Assembly (NCBI GenBank): GCA_965216445.1
Contig: OZ244166.1
Span: 1,736,001 to 1,800,000, forward strand
Length of the DNA: 64,000 nucleotides
From: MA-ANB-1 sp965216445
GTDB lineage: Bacteria; Actinomycetota; Acidimicrobiia; Spongiisociales; ZC4RG35
Direction: 5' to 3'
A model generated the notes under the pieces. That model was not told where the DNA came from and made no database searches. It was given only the letters and a program-made list of their open reading frames with translations. Below, one piece after another: positions 16,863 through 24,737 of this stretch. The position numbers were made by a program, and so were the translations under genes. Every line of letters begins with the position of its first letter. Positions within the stretch are counted from its first letter, which is position 1.

Positions 16863-17564
16863 CTAACTCGTCAATTGTGCGAACGGTCCCAGTCCGATCG
16901 CCAAAGCTCGCCCCAAGAACACCGCGCCAAGAGTCGTCAACACAGCCAGGTAAGACAAACCAGTTGCGGCCATGACTCCCGAATAGGCGGGATATCGCAA
17001 CGAACCGATGACGCCTGCCATCAGCACAACGGAGGCGACAACCAACAGCCAGTAAGCCCATTGGCCCCCACCGGAAGGGAAGCCGATGCCAAAAGCCAGA
17101 ACAAAACTATCGGCCACGAGCCCGACAATCGACACAACGGCAAGCGAGTGAAGTGCCCAACGTGGCATGCGCGGGTCGACCAGATACCAGTGTCCCAAGG
17201 CCATCTCCCCAGTCACACCACCGAGTGCGAGGGCAGCTGAGGTGGTGGGGAGAATCCCCCCAAGTAAGGAACCCTCGATAATCATGCACAGCCCACCTAC
17301 CAACAAGAGGAGTCCGGCAAACGACCTGTTGCGGGCCCAGACGAGTCCGAGTGCCACCAGGAGAAGCCCGGCACGAGCCCACCAGCTCCCGTCGCTGACT
17401 GCAGCGGGCAAAACGATGACACCGGCGATCCCAGCGGTAAGCCAAGTGAAGCCGGGACCAACGATCTGGACCAACGATACGAAAGCTACAGCAAGGGCTA
17501 GACCGGCACCCCAGGCGAGGAGGACAAAAGATGGATCGGCGATGGTCGCTAAATCAGAGGGCAC
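16863..17564 (-). CDS. Multi-pass membrane protein of unknown function
   Basis: A 233-residue protein with about seven hydrophobic helices (FVLLAWGAGLALAVAFVSLV, FTWLTAGIAGVIVLPAAV, WARAGLLLVALGLVWA, and others) and few charged residues. One conserved-looking loop, GEMALGHWYLVDPRMPRWALH, contains two His and may bind a metal or haem, but I cannot name the family. The start is GTG at 17564. A TATGAT box lies 8 nt upstream, so the transcript may be leaderless or nearly so. It is the first gene of the run leading into pepA. Confidence 0.7.
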   Translation of the reverse strand: MPSDLATIADPSFVLLAWGAGLALAVAFVSLVQIVGPGFTWLTAGIAGVIVLPAAVSDGSWWARAGLLLVALGLVWARNRSFAGLLLLVGGLCMIIEGSLLGGILPTTSAALALGGVTGEMALGHWYLVDPRMPRWALHSLAVVSIVGLVADSFVLAFGIGFPSGGGQWAYWLLVVASVVLMAGVIGSLRYPAYSGVMAATGLSYLAVLTTLGAVFLGRALAIGLGPFAQLTS

Positions 17565-17585
17565 GGCGAGGCATCATATGCCGAA

Positions 17586-18518
17586 GTGGACAATTCTTCG
17601 CCATCGGTGTCGGTCGTAATCCCTGCGCTCAACGCAGCCGGGCCGATACGCGCTGCCCTCAAATCCGTGGAAGCGCAGACGTATCAGCACATCGTCCAGA
17701 CAATCGTCGCGGCCGGGGATCCGGAGACAGAGCAGGTCGCCCAACTCCTCGGAGCCACCGTGGTCAAGAATCCGTCCGGAAAAACCCCCACGGCCTTGAA
17801 CGCAGCAATTGCTGCGGCCTCGGGGGAGATCATTGTCCGGCTCGACGCGCACGCTGTCTTGCCACCGGACTATGTGGCTCGGGCAGTTGCAACAATGCAA
17901 CGGACCGGTGCCGTCAACGTCGGCGGAATGCAGATTCCCAAAGGGGAGACCTACTGGGAGCGATCCATCGCCGCAGCGATGTCATCTCCGATCGGCGCTG
18001 GTGATGCCAGATACCGAACCGGCGGTCCCGAAGGTGAGGTCGAGACCGTGTATCTCGGTGTCTACGACAAGAAAGTGATCGACAATCTTGGTGGATTCGA
18101 TGAGGACTTCGCGCGAAACCAGGACTACGAACTCAATCACCGGATCATCGAATCGGGAGGTGTGGTTTGGTTCGATCCAAAGCTAAAAGTCGAATACACC
18201 CCGCGCGGCTCACTTACAGCTCTTTGGAGTCAGTACTTCCAGTATGGAAAGGCAAAGAGAATGTTTGCCCGACGTCATCCGGGCAGCCTTCGTCTTCGAC
18301 AGGTCGGGCCTCCTGTCTTGGTAGTCGGGTTGGTAGCGAGTCTTCTACTTTCACCAATCGCCTCCACGCGGTCGCTTATAGTGCCGAGCGCGTACCTTGC
18401 CGGCGTCGCGGTTGCGTCACCTAAGTCACAGGGGATTGTTTTTGGACCAATACCGGCGTTAGTCGTGATGCACCTGAGCTGGGGACTCGGCTTCTTGTTC
18501 GGGAGCAAAGCCCGCTAG
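17586..18518 (+). CDS. Glycosyltransferase family 2
   Basis: A 310-residue GT-A enzyme starting at GTG 17586. Motifs: SVSVVIPALNAAGPIRAALK, GEIIVRLDAHAVLPPDYV (the DXD-like Asp-Ala-His), and GGFDEDFARNQDYELNHRI (acceptor-site ED-like motif). C-terminal hydrophobic segments (VLVVGLVASLLLSPIA, PALVVMHLSWGLGFLFG) suggest membrane attachment. It resembles transferases acting on lipid-linked saccharides, often with succinoglycan-type annotation. Its last 60 bp overlap the 3' end of the convergent gene at 18459-20012. Confidence 0.88.
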   Translation: MDNSSPSVSVVIPALNAAGPIRAALKSVEAQTYQHIVQTIVAAGDPETEQVAQLLGATVVKNPSGKTPTALNAAIAAASGEIIVRLDAHAVLPPDYVARAVATMQRTGAVNVGGMQIPKGETYWERSIAAAMSSPIGAGDARYRTGGPEGEVETVYLGVYDKKVIDNLGGFDEDFARNQDYELNHRIIESGGVVWFDPKLKVEYTPRGSLTALWSQYFQYGKAKRMFARRHPGSLRLRQVGPPVLVVGLVASLLLSPIASTRSLIVPSAYLAGVAVASPKSQGIVFGPIPALVVMHLSWGLGFLFGSKAR

Positions 18519-20012
18519 GTCGAGGCGGAGCCCAGGGAGAGTTCGACCGTGAGCTCTGCGAACAAACCAGTCGTCGTCGAAGCCTGCTGTGTGACCGCTA
18601 TGTCGTCGCCGCATGAATCCCTGTCTCGATGTCGAGTACAACTGTCCCGCATCTGCCCTGATCTTGCGGAGCAAAACCGAGTCAACAGCCCTAGTCGAAC
18701 GGCCAAACCGATAGTCGGCCAGCAACTCTTTCGGGGCCATCAGAGTTCCACCTGGGATATGTTCGACTCGCCGGTGTTGCAACTCGTCGTCGTAAGCCAG
18801 AGTTCGGTCAGATTCCTCGAGATAGGCGAAGTTTGCGGTCTTGCCTACTACATCGGCTCTGGTGAGAATCCAGGCTGATACTAAGTCCGATAGGTGGTCC
18901 CCTGCGTACCAATCGTCGTCGTCGAATTTGGCCACTAGGCGACCACTGCACATCAGCACGCCCTCGTCAAGCACCTCGCCAAATGGGATATCAGCGCCAA
19001 AGTATCGAACGGCAGCCACAGATCCGCTGGCACCGAGGATTGACTCGGTGAGTTGAGGATCTTCAGCCACGCCATGCAAGACGACGACAACCTCCTTATT
19101 CGGATACGTCTGCGCATCGGCAAACTCCACGGCGGACAGGACCAACTCCCGACGTCGCGTGACCAGCAGAATGCTCGCCGTCGGGTACGGCCTAGTACCG
19201 AACCCCAGCTCCCCGACGTACGCGTCGGCCGCAACCAGCGTCGACCCGTGCCAGAAGCCAAACCTCACGGCTGCCGCTGATGCCTTCTCGAATCCAAAAG
19301 GCTGGTCAAATCCAAGCCGGCCGGCCGTGAGAGGTGCCTCTTCGGGTACGACCATCACCGCCGAGCAATCGACGGTGGCGGTGACCGCGGAACGCTCGTC
19401 GACCACTACAGCTGTTCCGCAGGCCAACGCTTGCAAGGCGGCACTGACTTGATCCGTCTCGGCGAGGCTCATTGGCACACGTACGGCAGCGAGCTTCCGC
19501 AGTTCTTCAGGATCCAACTTCCCAGAGTCATCGAGTTCCGCAAATAGCGCTGTGTCGACGCGCCGGCCGACTGGATTGAACTCGGACAGGTCGACGGCGT
19601 TCCGCCTTTGTACAGTCACCATCCGCCGACCGTCGGCCGAAGTGCATTCCCAACTATCTCGGAGGTCGCGGCATACAAACCCGTCAGCGGTCTCGACGCG
19701 GGTCAAGAGGCTCGCGGGGACCTCACCATCCTTAGTGAACACGAGATCGATACCTTCGTCAGGGCTGGGTAGAACCTCTGGCGAAGTCTCGGGGAACGAG
19801 GCTGCATCATCTCGGACCAGGACCCGTAGCTGGTCGTATCTCAGTCTGCGGCGTTCGAGCTGGAACCTCGCGGATGATGCAGCTACATGTCCGGAAGGCC
19901 CACGTCGGCGCATTCTCCAGATTTGGAGTTTCTGACGTACCCAGTCGGGTCCTTCGCCAATTCGTCCTGGGCTGTCGATAAGGACCCTGAAAAGACGTTT
20001 CAACTCACGCAT
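18459..20012 (-). CDS. Glycosyltransferase with GT-A domain and a partial GT-B-like N-terminal half
   Basis: A 517-residue protein. From about residue 285 it has a family 2-like GT-A fold: TASILLVTRRRELVLSAVEF, TYPNKEVVVVLHG, FGEVLDEGVLMCSGRLVAKF and the metal motif DDDDW. The N-terminal half contains SAALQALACGTAVVVDE, which looks like the nucleotide-sugar site of GT-B enzymes of the CgeB/GT4 type. The combination suggests a two-domain transferase whose first domain may be shortened. The start ATG at 20012 has TAGGCT 6 nt upstream and no ribosome site, so it is probably leaderless. It overlaps the convergent family 2 gene by 60 bp and diverges from wecB. Confidence 0.75.
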   Translation of the reverse strand: MRELKRLFRVLIDSPGRIGEGPDWVRQKLQIWRMRRRGPSGHVAASSARFQLERRRLRYDQLRVLVRDDAASFPETSPEVLPSPDEGIDLVFTKDGEVPASLLTRVETADGFVCRDLRDSWECTSADGRRMVTVQRRNAVDLSEFNPVGRRVDTALFAELDDSGKLDPEELRKLAAVRVPMSLAETDQVSAALQALACGTAVVVDERSAVTATVDCSAVMVVPEEAPLTAGRLGFDQPFGFEKASAAAVRFGFWHGSTLVAADAYVGELGFGTRPYPTASILLVTRRRELVLSAVEFADAQTYPNKEVVVVLHGVAEDPQLTESILGASGSVAAVRYFGADIPFGEVLDEGVLMCSGRLVAKFDDDDWYAGDHLSDLVSAWILTRADVVGKTANFAYLEESDRTLAYDDELQHRRVEHIPGGTLMAPKELLADYRFGRSTRAVDSVLLRKIRADAGQLYSTSRQGFMRRRHSGHTAGFDDDWFVRRAHGRTLPGLRLDLAGFAPEQEAESPAQVHHD

Positions 20013-20084
20013 CCGACGAGCCTAGGCCACCACCGTTCTTTTCTTAAGGTTCGTTTGGCACTCCAATTGGCCTATTCTCGCCCG
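20013..20084. promoter_or_regulatory. Divergent leaderless promoters
   Basis: This 72-bp gap separates two divergent starts. On the reverse strand TAGGCT-CGTCGG-ATG leads into the 18459-20012 gene; on the forward strand TATTCT (20073-20078)-CGCCCG-ATG leads into wecB. Neither start has a Shine-Dalgarno sequence. TTCTTAAG at 20041-20048 lies between; the same 8-mer recurs at 22782-22789 in the next divergent gap. Confidence 0.5.
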
Positions 20085-21164
20085 ATGCCAAGCCTTGTTG
20101 CTCACATCGTCGGTGCTCGCCCAAACTTCATGAAAGCAGCCCCAGTTGTTGAGAATCTCCGGACTAGCGACACGAATCAGCTGCTCATTCACACGGGCCA
20201 GCATTACGACCCGGCGCTCTCGAGCATCTTCTTCGATCAACTCGGCATGCCCGAGCCGGATCGCTATCTGGGCGTGGGCTCAGGATCCCACGCTGTCCAA
20301 ACGGCAACAACGATGACGGCCTTGGAGGACGCCTTCACCTCCGACGCTCCGGCCGCTTGCGTCGTCTACGGAGATGTCAACTCGACTATCGCTGCGGCGT
20401 TGGTAGCGTCGAAGATGTCCATACCTGTCGCTCACGTGGAAGCTGGGCTGAGGAGTTTTGACCGATCGATGCCCGAAGAGATCAATCGGGTGTTGACAGA
20501 CTCAATCAGCGATCTCCATCTGATTACGTCGCCTGAGGCTTACGGGAATCTGGCCAACGAGGGCGCCGAACTGGCGGGTATCGAATTCGTTGGGAACACA
20601 ATGATTGACTCGCTCCATGCGGGTTTGGAGCTTCTAGAAACAACACCCGCTGACGTCAGTTTTGAAGTGCCCCCTGACTACGTCTTGGTGACACTCCATC
20701 GGCCTGCAAATGTCGATAACCCAGAACGCCTAAAGGTGATCCTGTCGAGCCTGGCAGAACTCAGCTTCGATATACGATGCTTCTTTCCGGTGCACCCGCG
20801 TGGTCGGTCTGCAATCGAAGCTCTGGGAGGCGACGACATCACCGGTTTAAAACTGGTTGAGCCGCAGGGCTACCTGCAGTTTCTCCAGCTCCAGCAGAAT
20901 GCGGCCCTGGTCATAACGGACTCCGGCGGAGTGCAAGAAGAAACAACTGTTCTCGGTACACAGTGCATCACCGTGAGGCCGAACACAGAGCGCCCAATAA
21001 CCGTCACAATGGGAACCAACCAACTCGTCGAGCCTGACGGCATAGTAGCGGCAGCGAAGGGAGCCCTTGGAGCGCCAACCAATGTGGCAATTCCTCCGCT
21101 GTGGGATGGGCAAGCTGGCAAACGAGCCGGTGCCGCCATCGAGAGGTGGGTTAGGTCCCTCTAG
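20085..21164 (+). CDS. wecB: UDP-N-acetylglucosamine 2-epimerase (non-hydrolysing)
   Basis: The protein is taken from ATG 20085 (MPSLVAHIVGARPNFMKAAP, the family's normal N-terminus); the frame is open further upstream but that part overlaps the divergent gene's promoter. At 359 residues it has the usual length. Motifs: IHTGQHYDPALSSIFF, VYGDVNSTIAAALVASK, HVEAGLRSFDRSMPEEINR, LVTLHRPANVDN, HPRGRSAIEAL, ITDSGGVQEE and RPNTERPITV. It makes UDP-ManNAc, which the WecC-type dehydrogenase at 32612-33913 can oxidise to UDP-ManNAcA. Its stop overlaps the end of the convergent ABC ATPase gene by 4 bp. Confidence 0.94.
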   Translation: MPSLVAHIVGARPNFMKAAPVVENLRTSDTNQLLIHTGQHYDPALSSIFFDQLGMPEPDRYLGVGSGSHAVQTATTMTALEDAFTSDAPAACVVYGDVNSTIAAALVASKMSIPVAHVEAGLRSFDRSMPEEINRVLTDSISDLHLITSPEAYGNLANEGAELAGIEFVGNTMIDSLHAGLELLETTPADVSFEVPPDYVLVTLHRPANVDNPERLKVILSSLAELSFDIRCFFPVHPRGRSAIEALGGDDITGLKLVEPQGYLQFLQLQQNAALVITDSGGVQEETTVLGTQCITVRPNTERPITVTMGTNQLVEPDGIVAAAKGALGAPTNVAIPPLWDGQAGKRAGAAIERWVRSL

Positions 21165-21898
21165 CGTCCTGCTTTCTTTGTGGCGACGGCGTCTTTGTAT
21201 TGGCCGACAATCTCTTCGGCTGGGCCGAGAGCTCTAACAGTGCCATGATCGATCCACGCAACTCGGTCGCAAAACGAAGCAACCCGACTCATCGAATGTG
21301 AAACCAAGACGATGGTCCCCGACCTGGTAAGCATCTCTTTCATCGACGACATACTCTTCTCTCGGAACGAAGCGTCACCGACTGCTAGCACTTCATCGAG
21401 CAACACAATCTCGGGGTCCAAGTGGATTGAAATCGAGAAAGCGAGTCGAGCAAACATGCCCGAGGAATAGGAACTGACCGGTCGATCGATAGCGTCCCAA
21501 AGCTCGGCGTAGTCGACGATGCTGTCAAACATCGCATCGATCTCACTTCGGGAGAGGCCAACGGCGAGGCCCCCAAGGTATATGTTCCGGCGTCCAGACA
21601 GTTGAGGCTTGAATCCCACACCGAGCGAGAGCAGCGTCGAGACCGTCCCATTCACGACAACTTTGCCCCAGCTCGGAGCAAGAGTCTGAGCCATTACTTT
21701 GAGGAGAGTTGTTTTCCCCGCGCCGTTATGGCCCACCACGCCAAACGCCTCGCCTTGTTGGACCGAAAACGAGATGTCGCGCAACGCGACAACGTCTTCC
21801 TGGGCCCGCCTTAGTCCACGCCGGAGCGTGGGCCTGGAATCAATAAAAGGTCGGAAGCTGACGCCAACATTCTCGAGGTATATCGCTGGTTTCGTCAT
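21161..21898 (-). CDS. Polysaccharide ABC exporter, ATP-binding subunit (Wzt/TagH type)
   Basis: A 245-residue ATPase: Walker A GHNGAGKTT, Q-loop region, signature YSSGMFARLAFSI, Walker B IVLLDEVLAVGD, and an H-loop in VLVSHSMSRV. The N-terminal YLENVGVSFRPF and the signature form with SSGM are typical of O-antigen or teichoic-acid exporters. It lacks the C-terminal glycan-binding domain of long Wzt proteins. It works with the permease encoded just upstream, overlapping it by 4 nt (ATGA). Confidence 0.93.
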   Translation of the reverse strand: MTKPAIYLENVGVSFRPFIDSRPTLRRGLRRAQEDVVALRDISFSVQQGEAFGVVGHNGAGKTTLLKVMAQTLAPSWGKVVVNGTVSTLLSLGVGFKPQLSGRRNIYLGGLAVGLSRSEIDAMFDSIVDYAELWDAIDRPVSSYSSGMFARLAFSISIHLDPEIVLLDEVLAVGDASFREKSMSSMKEMLTRSGTIVLVSHSMSRVASFCDRVAWIDHGTVRALGPAEEIVGQYKDAVATKKAGR

Positions 21899-22764
21899 AG
21901 ATCTCTCACGATGAACTTCTCATACCTGACGAACAACCCCACGCCGAGCAAGAAGACGATTGCCATCGCTATTCCAAACTGGACCAGATTGTTGAGATCG
22001 AGCGGATACCCAAGAAGTCCTGCTCGATAAAGGGCGAGCAGGTGGAACATCGGGTTTAATTCAACGAAGAATTGCGCCGCCTCTCCAACGCTTTCCAATC
22101 GCTCAAGTGTCCAGATGATGGGGCTCAGGTAGAGCCAGATCCTCGTGATGTAGGGAATCACGTTCGTGATATCTCGAAACGGAACCGCGAGCCTCGCACC
22201 TAAGGCTGCCAAGCCGATATTGAAGAACACCTGCATCGGAAAGGCGAGCAAGAGTATCCATACCGGACCGTTGAGGACAGGCTCACCCGATATCAAGGCA
22301 ATGAGAATCAGCACCACTAACGACGCCAGAAATCCGATGCCCGATTCAACGATCTTTGAGATGGGGAGAATCAAACGGGGGAAACGGATGTTCTCCAAGA
22401 GTTTGGCGTTTTGAATGATCGAGTGGGCTCCACCAGACAGAGCTTGCGCGGTGAACTGGAATACGAACATCCCTGCCATCAAATACACCAGGAAATCTGA
22501 CGTACGATTTCCGAATATCAGGCCGAATATCAAGAAATATACGCCCCCGAGAAGGAGAGGATTGAGCACCCACCACACAAGCCCGAGGGCCGTAGTTGCG
22601 TTCTTCGCACTAAAGCTTCCGAATCCGAGGAAGAAGGCAAACTCTCGTCGCTTCCAGAGTTCACGTGTATAGGTAGCGACTCGGGCGCGAACAGTGCGTC
22701 GCTTCGTGGAGGTTTCCGTCACCGTCGCCATTGTACGGCTCGTCCTGGCCGTTCCTGAAGTCAT
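21895..22764 (-). CDS. Polysaccharide ABC exporter, permease subunit (Wzm/TagG type)
   Basis: A 289-residue ABC-2 type permease with a basic cytoplasmic head and six membrane helices (TTALGLVWWVLNPLLLGGVY, FLVYLMAGMFVFQFTAQALS, and others). SIIQNAKLLENIRFPRLILPI is the typical Wzm/TagG loop. It forms the channel for export of a completed glycan. The start may be ATG 22764 or ATG 22731, which removes eleven residues. It diverges from the amidase gene at 22816. Confidence 0.92.
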   Translation of the reverse strand: MTSGTARTSRTMATVTETSTKRRTVRARVATYTRELWKRREFAFFLGFGSFSAKNATTALGLVWWVLNPLLLGGVYFLIFGLIFGNRTSDFLVYLMAGMFVFQFTAQALSGGAHSIIQNAKLLENIRFPRLILPISKIVESGIGFLASLVVLILIALISGEPVLNGPVWILLLAFPMQVFFNIGLAALGARLAVPFRDITNVIPYITRIWLYLSPIIWTLERLESVGEAAQFFVELNPMFHLLALYRAGLLGYPLDLNNLVQFGIAMAIVFLLGVGLFVRYEKFIVRDL

Positions 22765-22815
22765 CGACTACCCATTTCGGTTTCTTAAGACGCCAACTCG
22801 GGTATACCTAGTCCG

Positions 22816-24702
22816 ATGTCATCTGACCACAGGCGCACCTGGGCTTACAGCCGCTGGGCGTTTACAGGGCTGTTAATGGTGACCCTCGTCCTGGTTGTCC
22901 AGACTCCAGCGCAATCGGAAGCAACGGGGTACGTTGAAATTGAAGTTCCCCTCGATCCCGCATCTGCTATCGAGGTTGGACTGGAGTCGTTCCTCGATGA
23001 CGACCTGCTTGGACACGACCACTCAGAGCCCAGCTTTACTCTTTTGGTTTCCGACGTGACGGAAGCCGAATTCGACCTCATCGGGTTTCTATGGTCAGCC
23101 GACACGGTTGATTTGCTCTATGTAAGGACCAAGAGCTCGACCGGGAACTGGTCCGATTGGGTTCAGCTTGGAATTCATATCGATGACGAAGGGCCTCGGC
23201 AAGGTTCCGATCCCTACTGGGCGCCAGGAGCGGTTGCCTTCCAGGTCGCAATCGAAGGTGTCCCGCAGGGCTTCGCGGCAGGCATGGTCCAAACTGATCA
23301 GCCACAAGAGGCCGCTCCTCTCGCCTTAGAATCCACTGAAGCCACAGGGCCGGCCGGGGTGCATGCTCGATCCGAATGGGACGCCGGAAATGACTGCAGA
23401 CCCGAAGGTGAACCAGTCACATACTCCGATGTTCAAGGGATCGTTGTCCACCACACGGTCTCGGCAGCCAGCTCGCAAGCCGCAGTGCCAGCCGCCATCG
23501 ATGCGATCTGCAATTTCCATGTCAACGGCCGCGGATGGTCAGATATCGGATATAACGCTGTCATCGATCCGTGGGGAGGCATATGGGAGGGCCGAACTGG
23601 TGGCTTGGAAGATGGGATCTCAGGCGCACATGCAGCGGGGTTCAACACATCGACGCAAGGCATCGCGATGCTCGGCGACTACTCCAACAACGTCTTTGCG
23701 ACAGCGCAGGAAGACGCCCTGGTCTACCTCCTCGACTGGATGACCGGTTGGTATCTCGTTGATCCCGACGCGGACGTCACTTTGTATTCGAGGTCCGACG
23801 GGCCCCAATTCTCCGAAGGAGAGTCAGTCACTCTCCCTTCGATAATGGGCCATCGAGATCTTGGGACCACGTCGTGCCCGGGCGATGCTGGCTACAGCCG
23901 GCTGCCTTCTATCAGATCCGAAGTGGTGCCTGTGCCGAGAACTGTTGGTACCTCCGGGGGTGACGAGTTGCTGACATACAACACCGTGAATGGCCGGCTC
24001 CGGTATGAGAGCATTACCGCGTCGGGCTCATACTCGATGCCGGTTCGTTGGGGTTGGGTTAGTCCAGGGTGGACCTCGGTCGAGGCGATTGAATTGACCA
24101 GTGGAGGCAACAACGAAATCCAGTTCTACAACAGCGAAACTGGCACCTTGGTTTTTCACGAGCTGAATGCAGACGGATCCCTCGGTCCCCTGATAAGGCA
24201 CGGCACTATTGGGGAGGGTTGGACAACGATGGAGCCGGCCGACACAGATTCAGATGCCAACGACGAGATGTTCTTCTACCGGAGGTCAGACGGAAGATTC
24301 GCTTTCTACCAGGTTGAGCCGTCTGGGCTCTTGGGTAGCGGGATTAGGTCTGGGTTCTTCGGGAAAGGTTGGACGGCAGTGGAACCGATCGATCTGGACG
24401 GCGACGGCAAGGACGAGATGTTCTTCTACCGATCGAGCGATGGCAGATTCGCCTTCTATGAGCTAACGGCTGACGGGTTCATCGGGTCGGCCATTCGTGT
24501 GAGCAACTTTGGGTTAGGCTGGGACACGGTCGAGCCAATCAACACTGACGGAGTGGGGGGCGACGAACTGTTGTTTTACCGCATCTCTGATGGTCGATAT
24601 GCCTATTACAACGTTGACGCCGCCGGTTTCGTGGGCGCCAACTTGAGCGTTGGAAACTACCCAGATCAGTGGACCAGCATTAGTTCACCTGAGTTGGACT
24701 GA
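22816..24702 (+). CDS. Secreted N-acetylmuramoyl-L-alanine amidase (PGRP-like) with five C-terminal repeats
   Basis: A 628-residue exported protein. A signal segment (WAFTGLLMVTLVLVVQTPAQSEA) is followed by an N-terminal beta-rich region and a PGRP/amidase_2 domain (about residues 180-370): ARSEWDAG, IVVHHTVSA (zinc His), IGYNAVIDPWGGIWEGR, GHRDLGTTSCPGDAGY (zinc His and Cys). It would cleave between MurNAc and L-Ala. The C-terminal 240 residues hold five repeats of about 50 residues with the pattern GW-x-x-VEP-x-D-x-DGDG-x-DEM-x-FYR-x-SDGRFAFY, shared with the proteins at 33961 and 36043. TATACC lies 7 nt before the ATG. It is divergent from the ABC permease. Confidence 0.9.
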   Translation: MSSDHRRTWAYSRWAFTGLLMVTLVLVVQTPAQSEATGYVEIEVPLDPASAIEVGLESFLDDDLLGHDHSEPSFTLLVSDVTEAEFDLIGFLWSADTVDLLYVRTKSSTGNWSDWVQLGIHIDDEGPRQGSDPYWAPGAVAFQVAIEGVPQGFAAGMVQTDQPQEAAPLALESTEATGPAGVHARSEWDAGNDCRPEGEPVTYSDVQGIVVHHTVSAASSQAAVPAAIDAICNFHVNGRGWSDIGYNAVIDPWGGIWEGRTGGLEDGISGAHAAGFNTSTQGIAMLGDYSNNVFATAQEDALVYLLDWMTGWYLVDPDADVTLYSRSDGPQFSEGESVTLPSIMGHRDLGTTSCPGDAGYSRLPSIRSEVVPVPRTVGTSGGDELLTYNTVNGRLRYESITASGSYSMPVRWGWVSPGWTSVEAIELTSGGNNEIQFYNSETGTLVFHELNADGSLGPLIRHGTIGEGWTTMEPADTDSDANDEMFFYRRSDGRFAFYQVEPSGLLGSGIRSGFFGKGWTAVEPIDLDGDGKDEMFFYRSSDGRFAFYELTADGFIGSAIRVSNFGLGWDTVEPINTDGVGGDELLFYRISDGRYAYYNVDAAGFVGANLSVGNYPDQWTSISSPELD

Positions 24703-24737
24703 ACGCATACCGCAATCCGTTACTGTCTCGTTCACCG

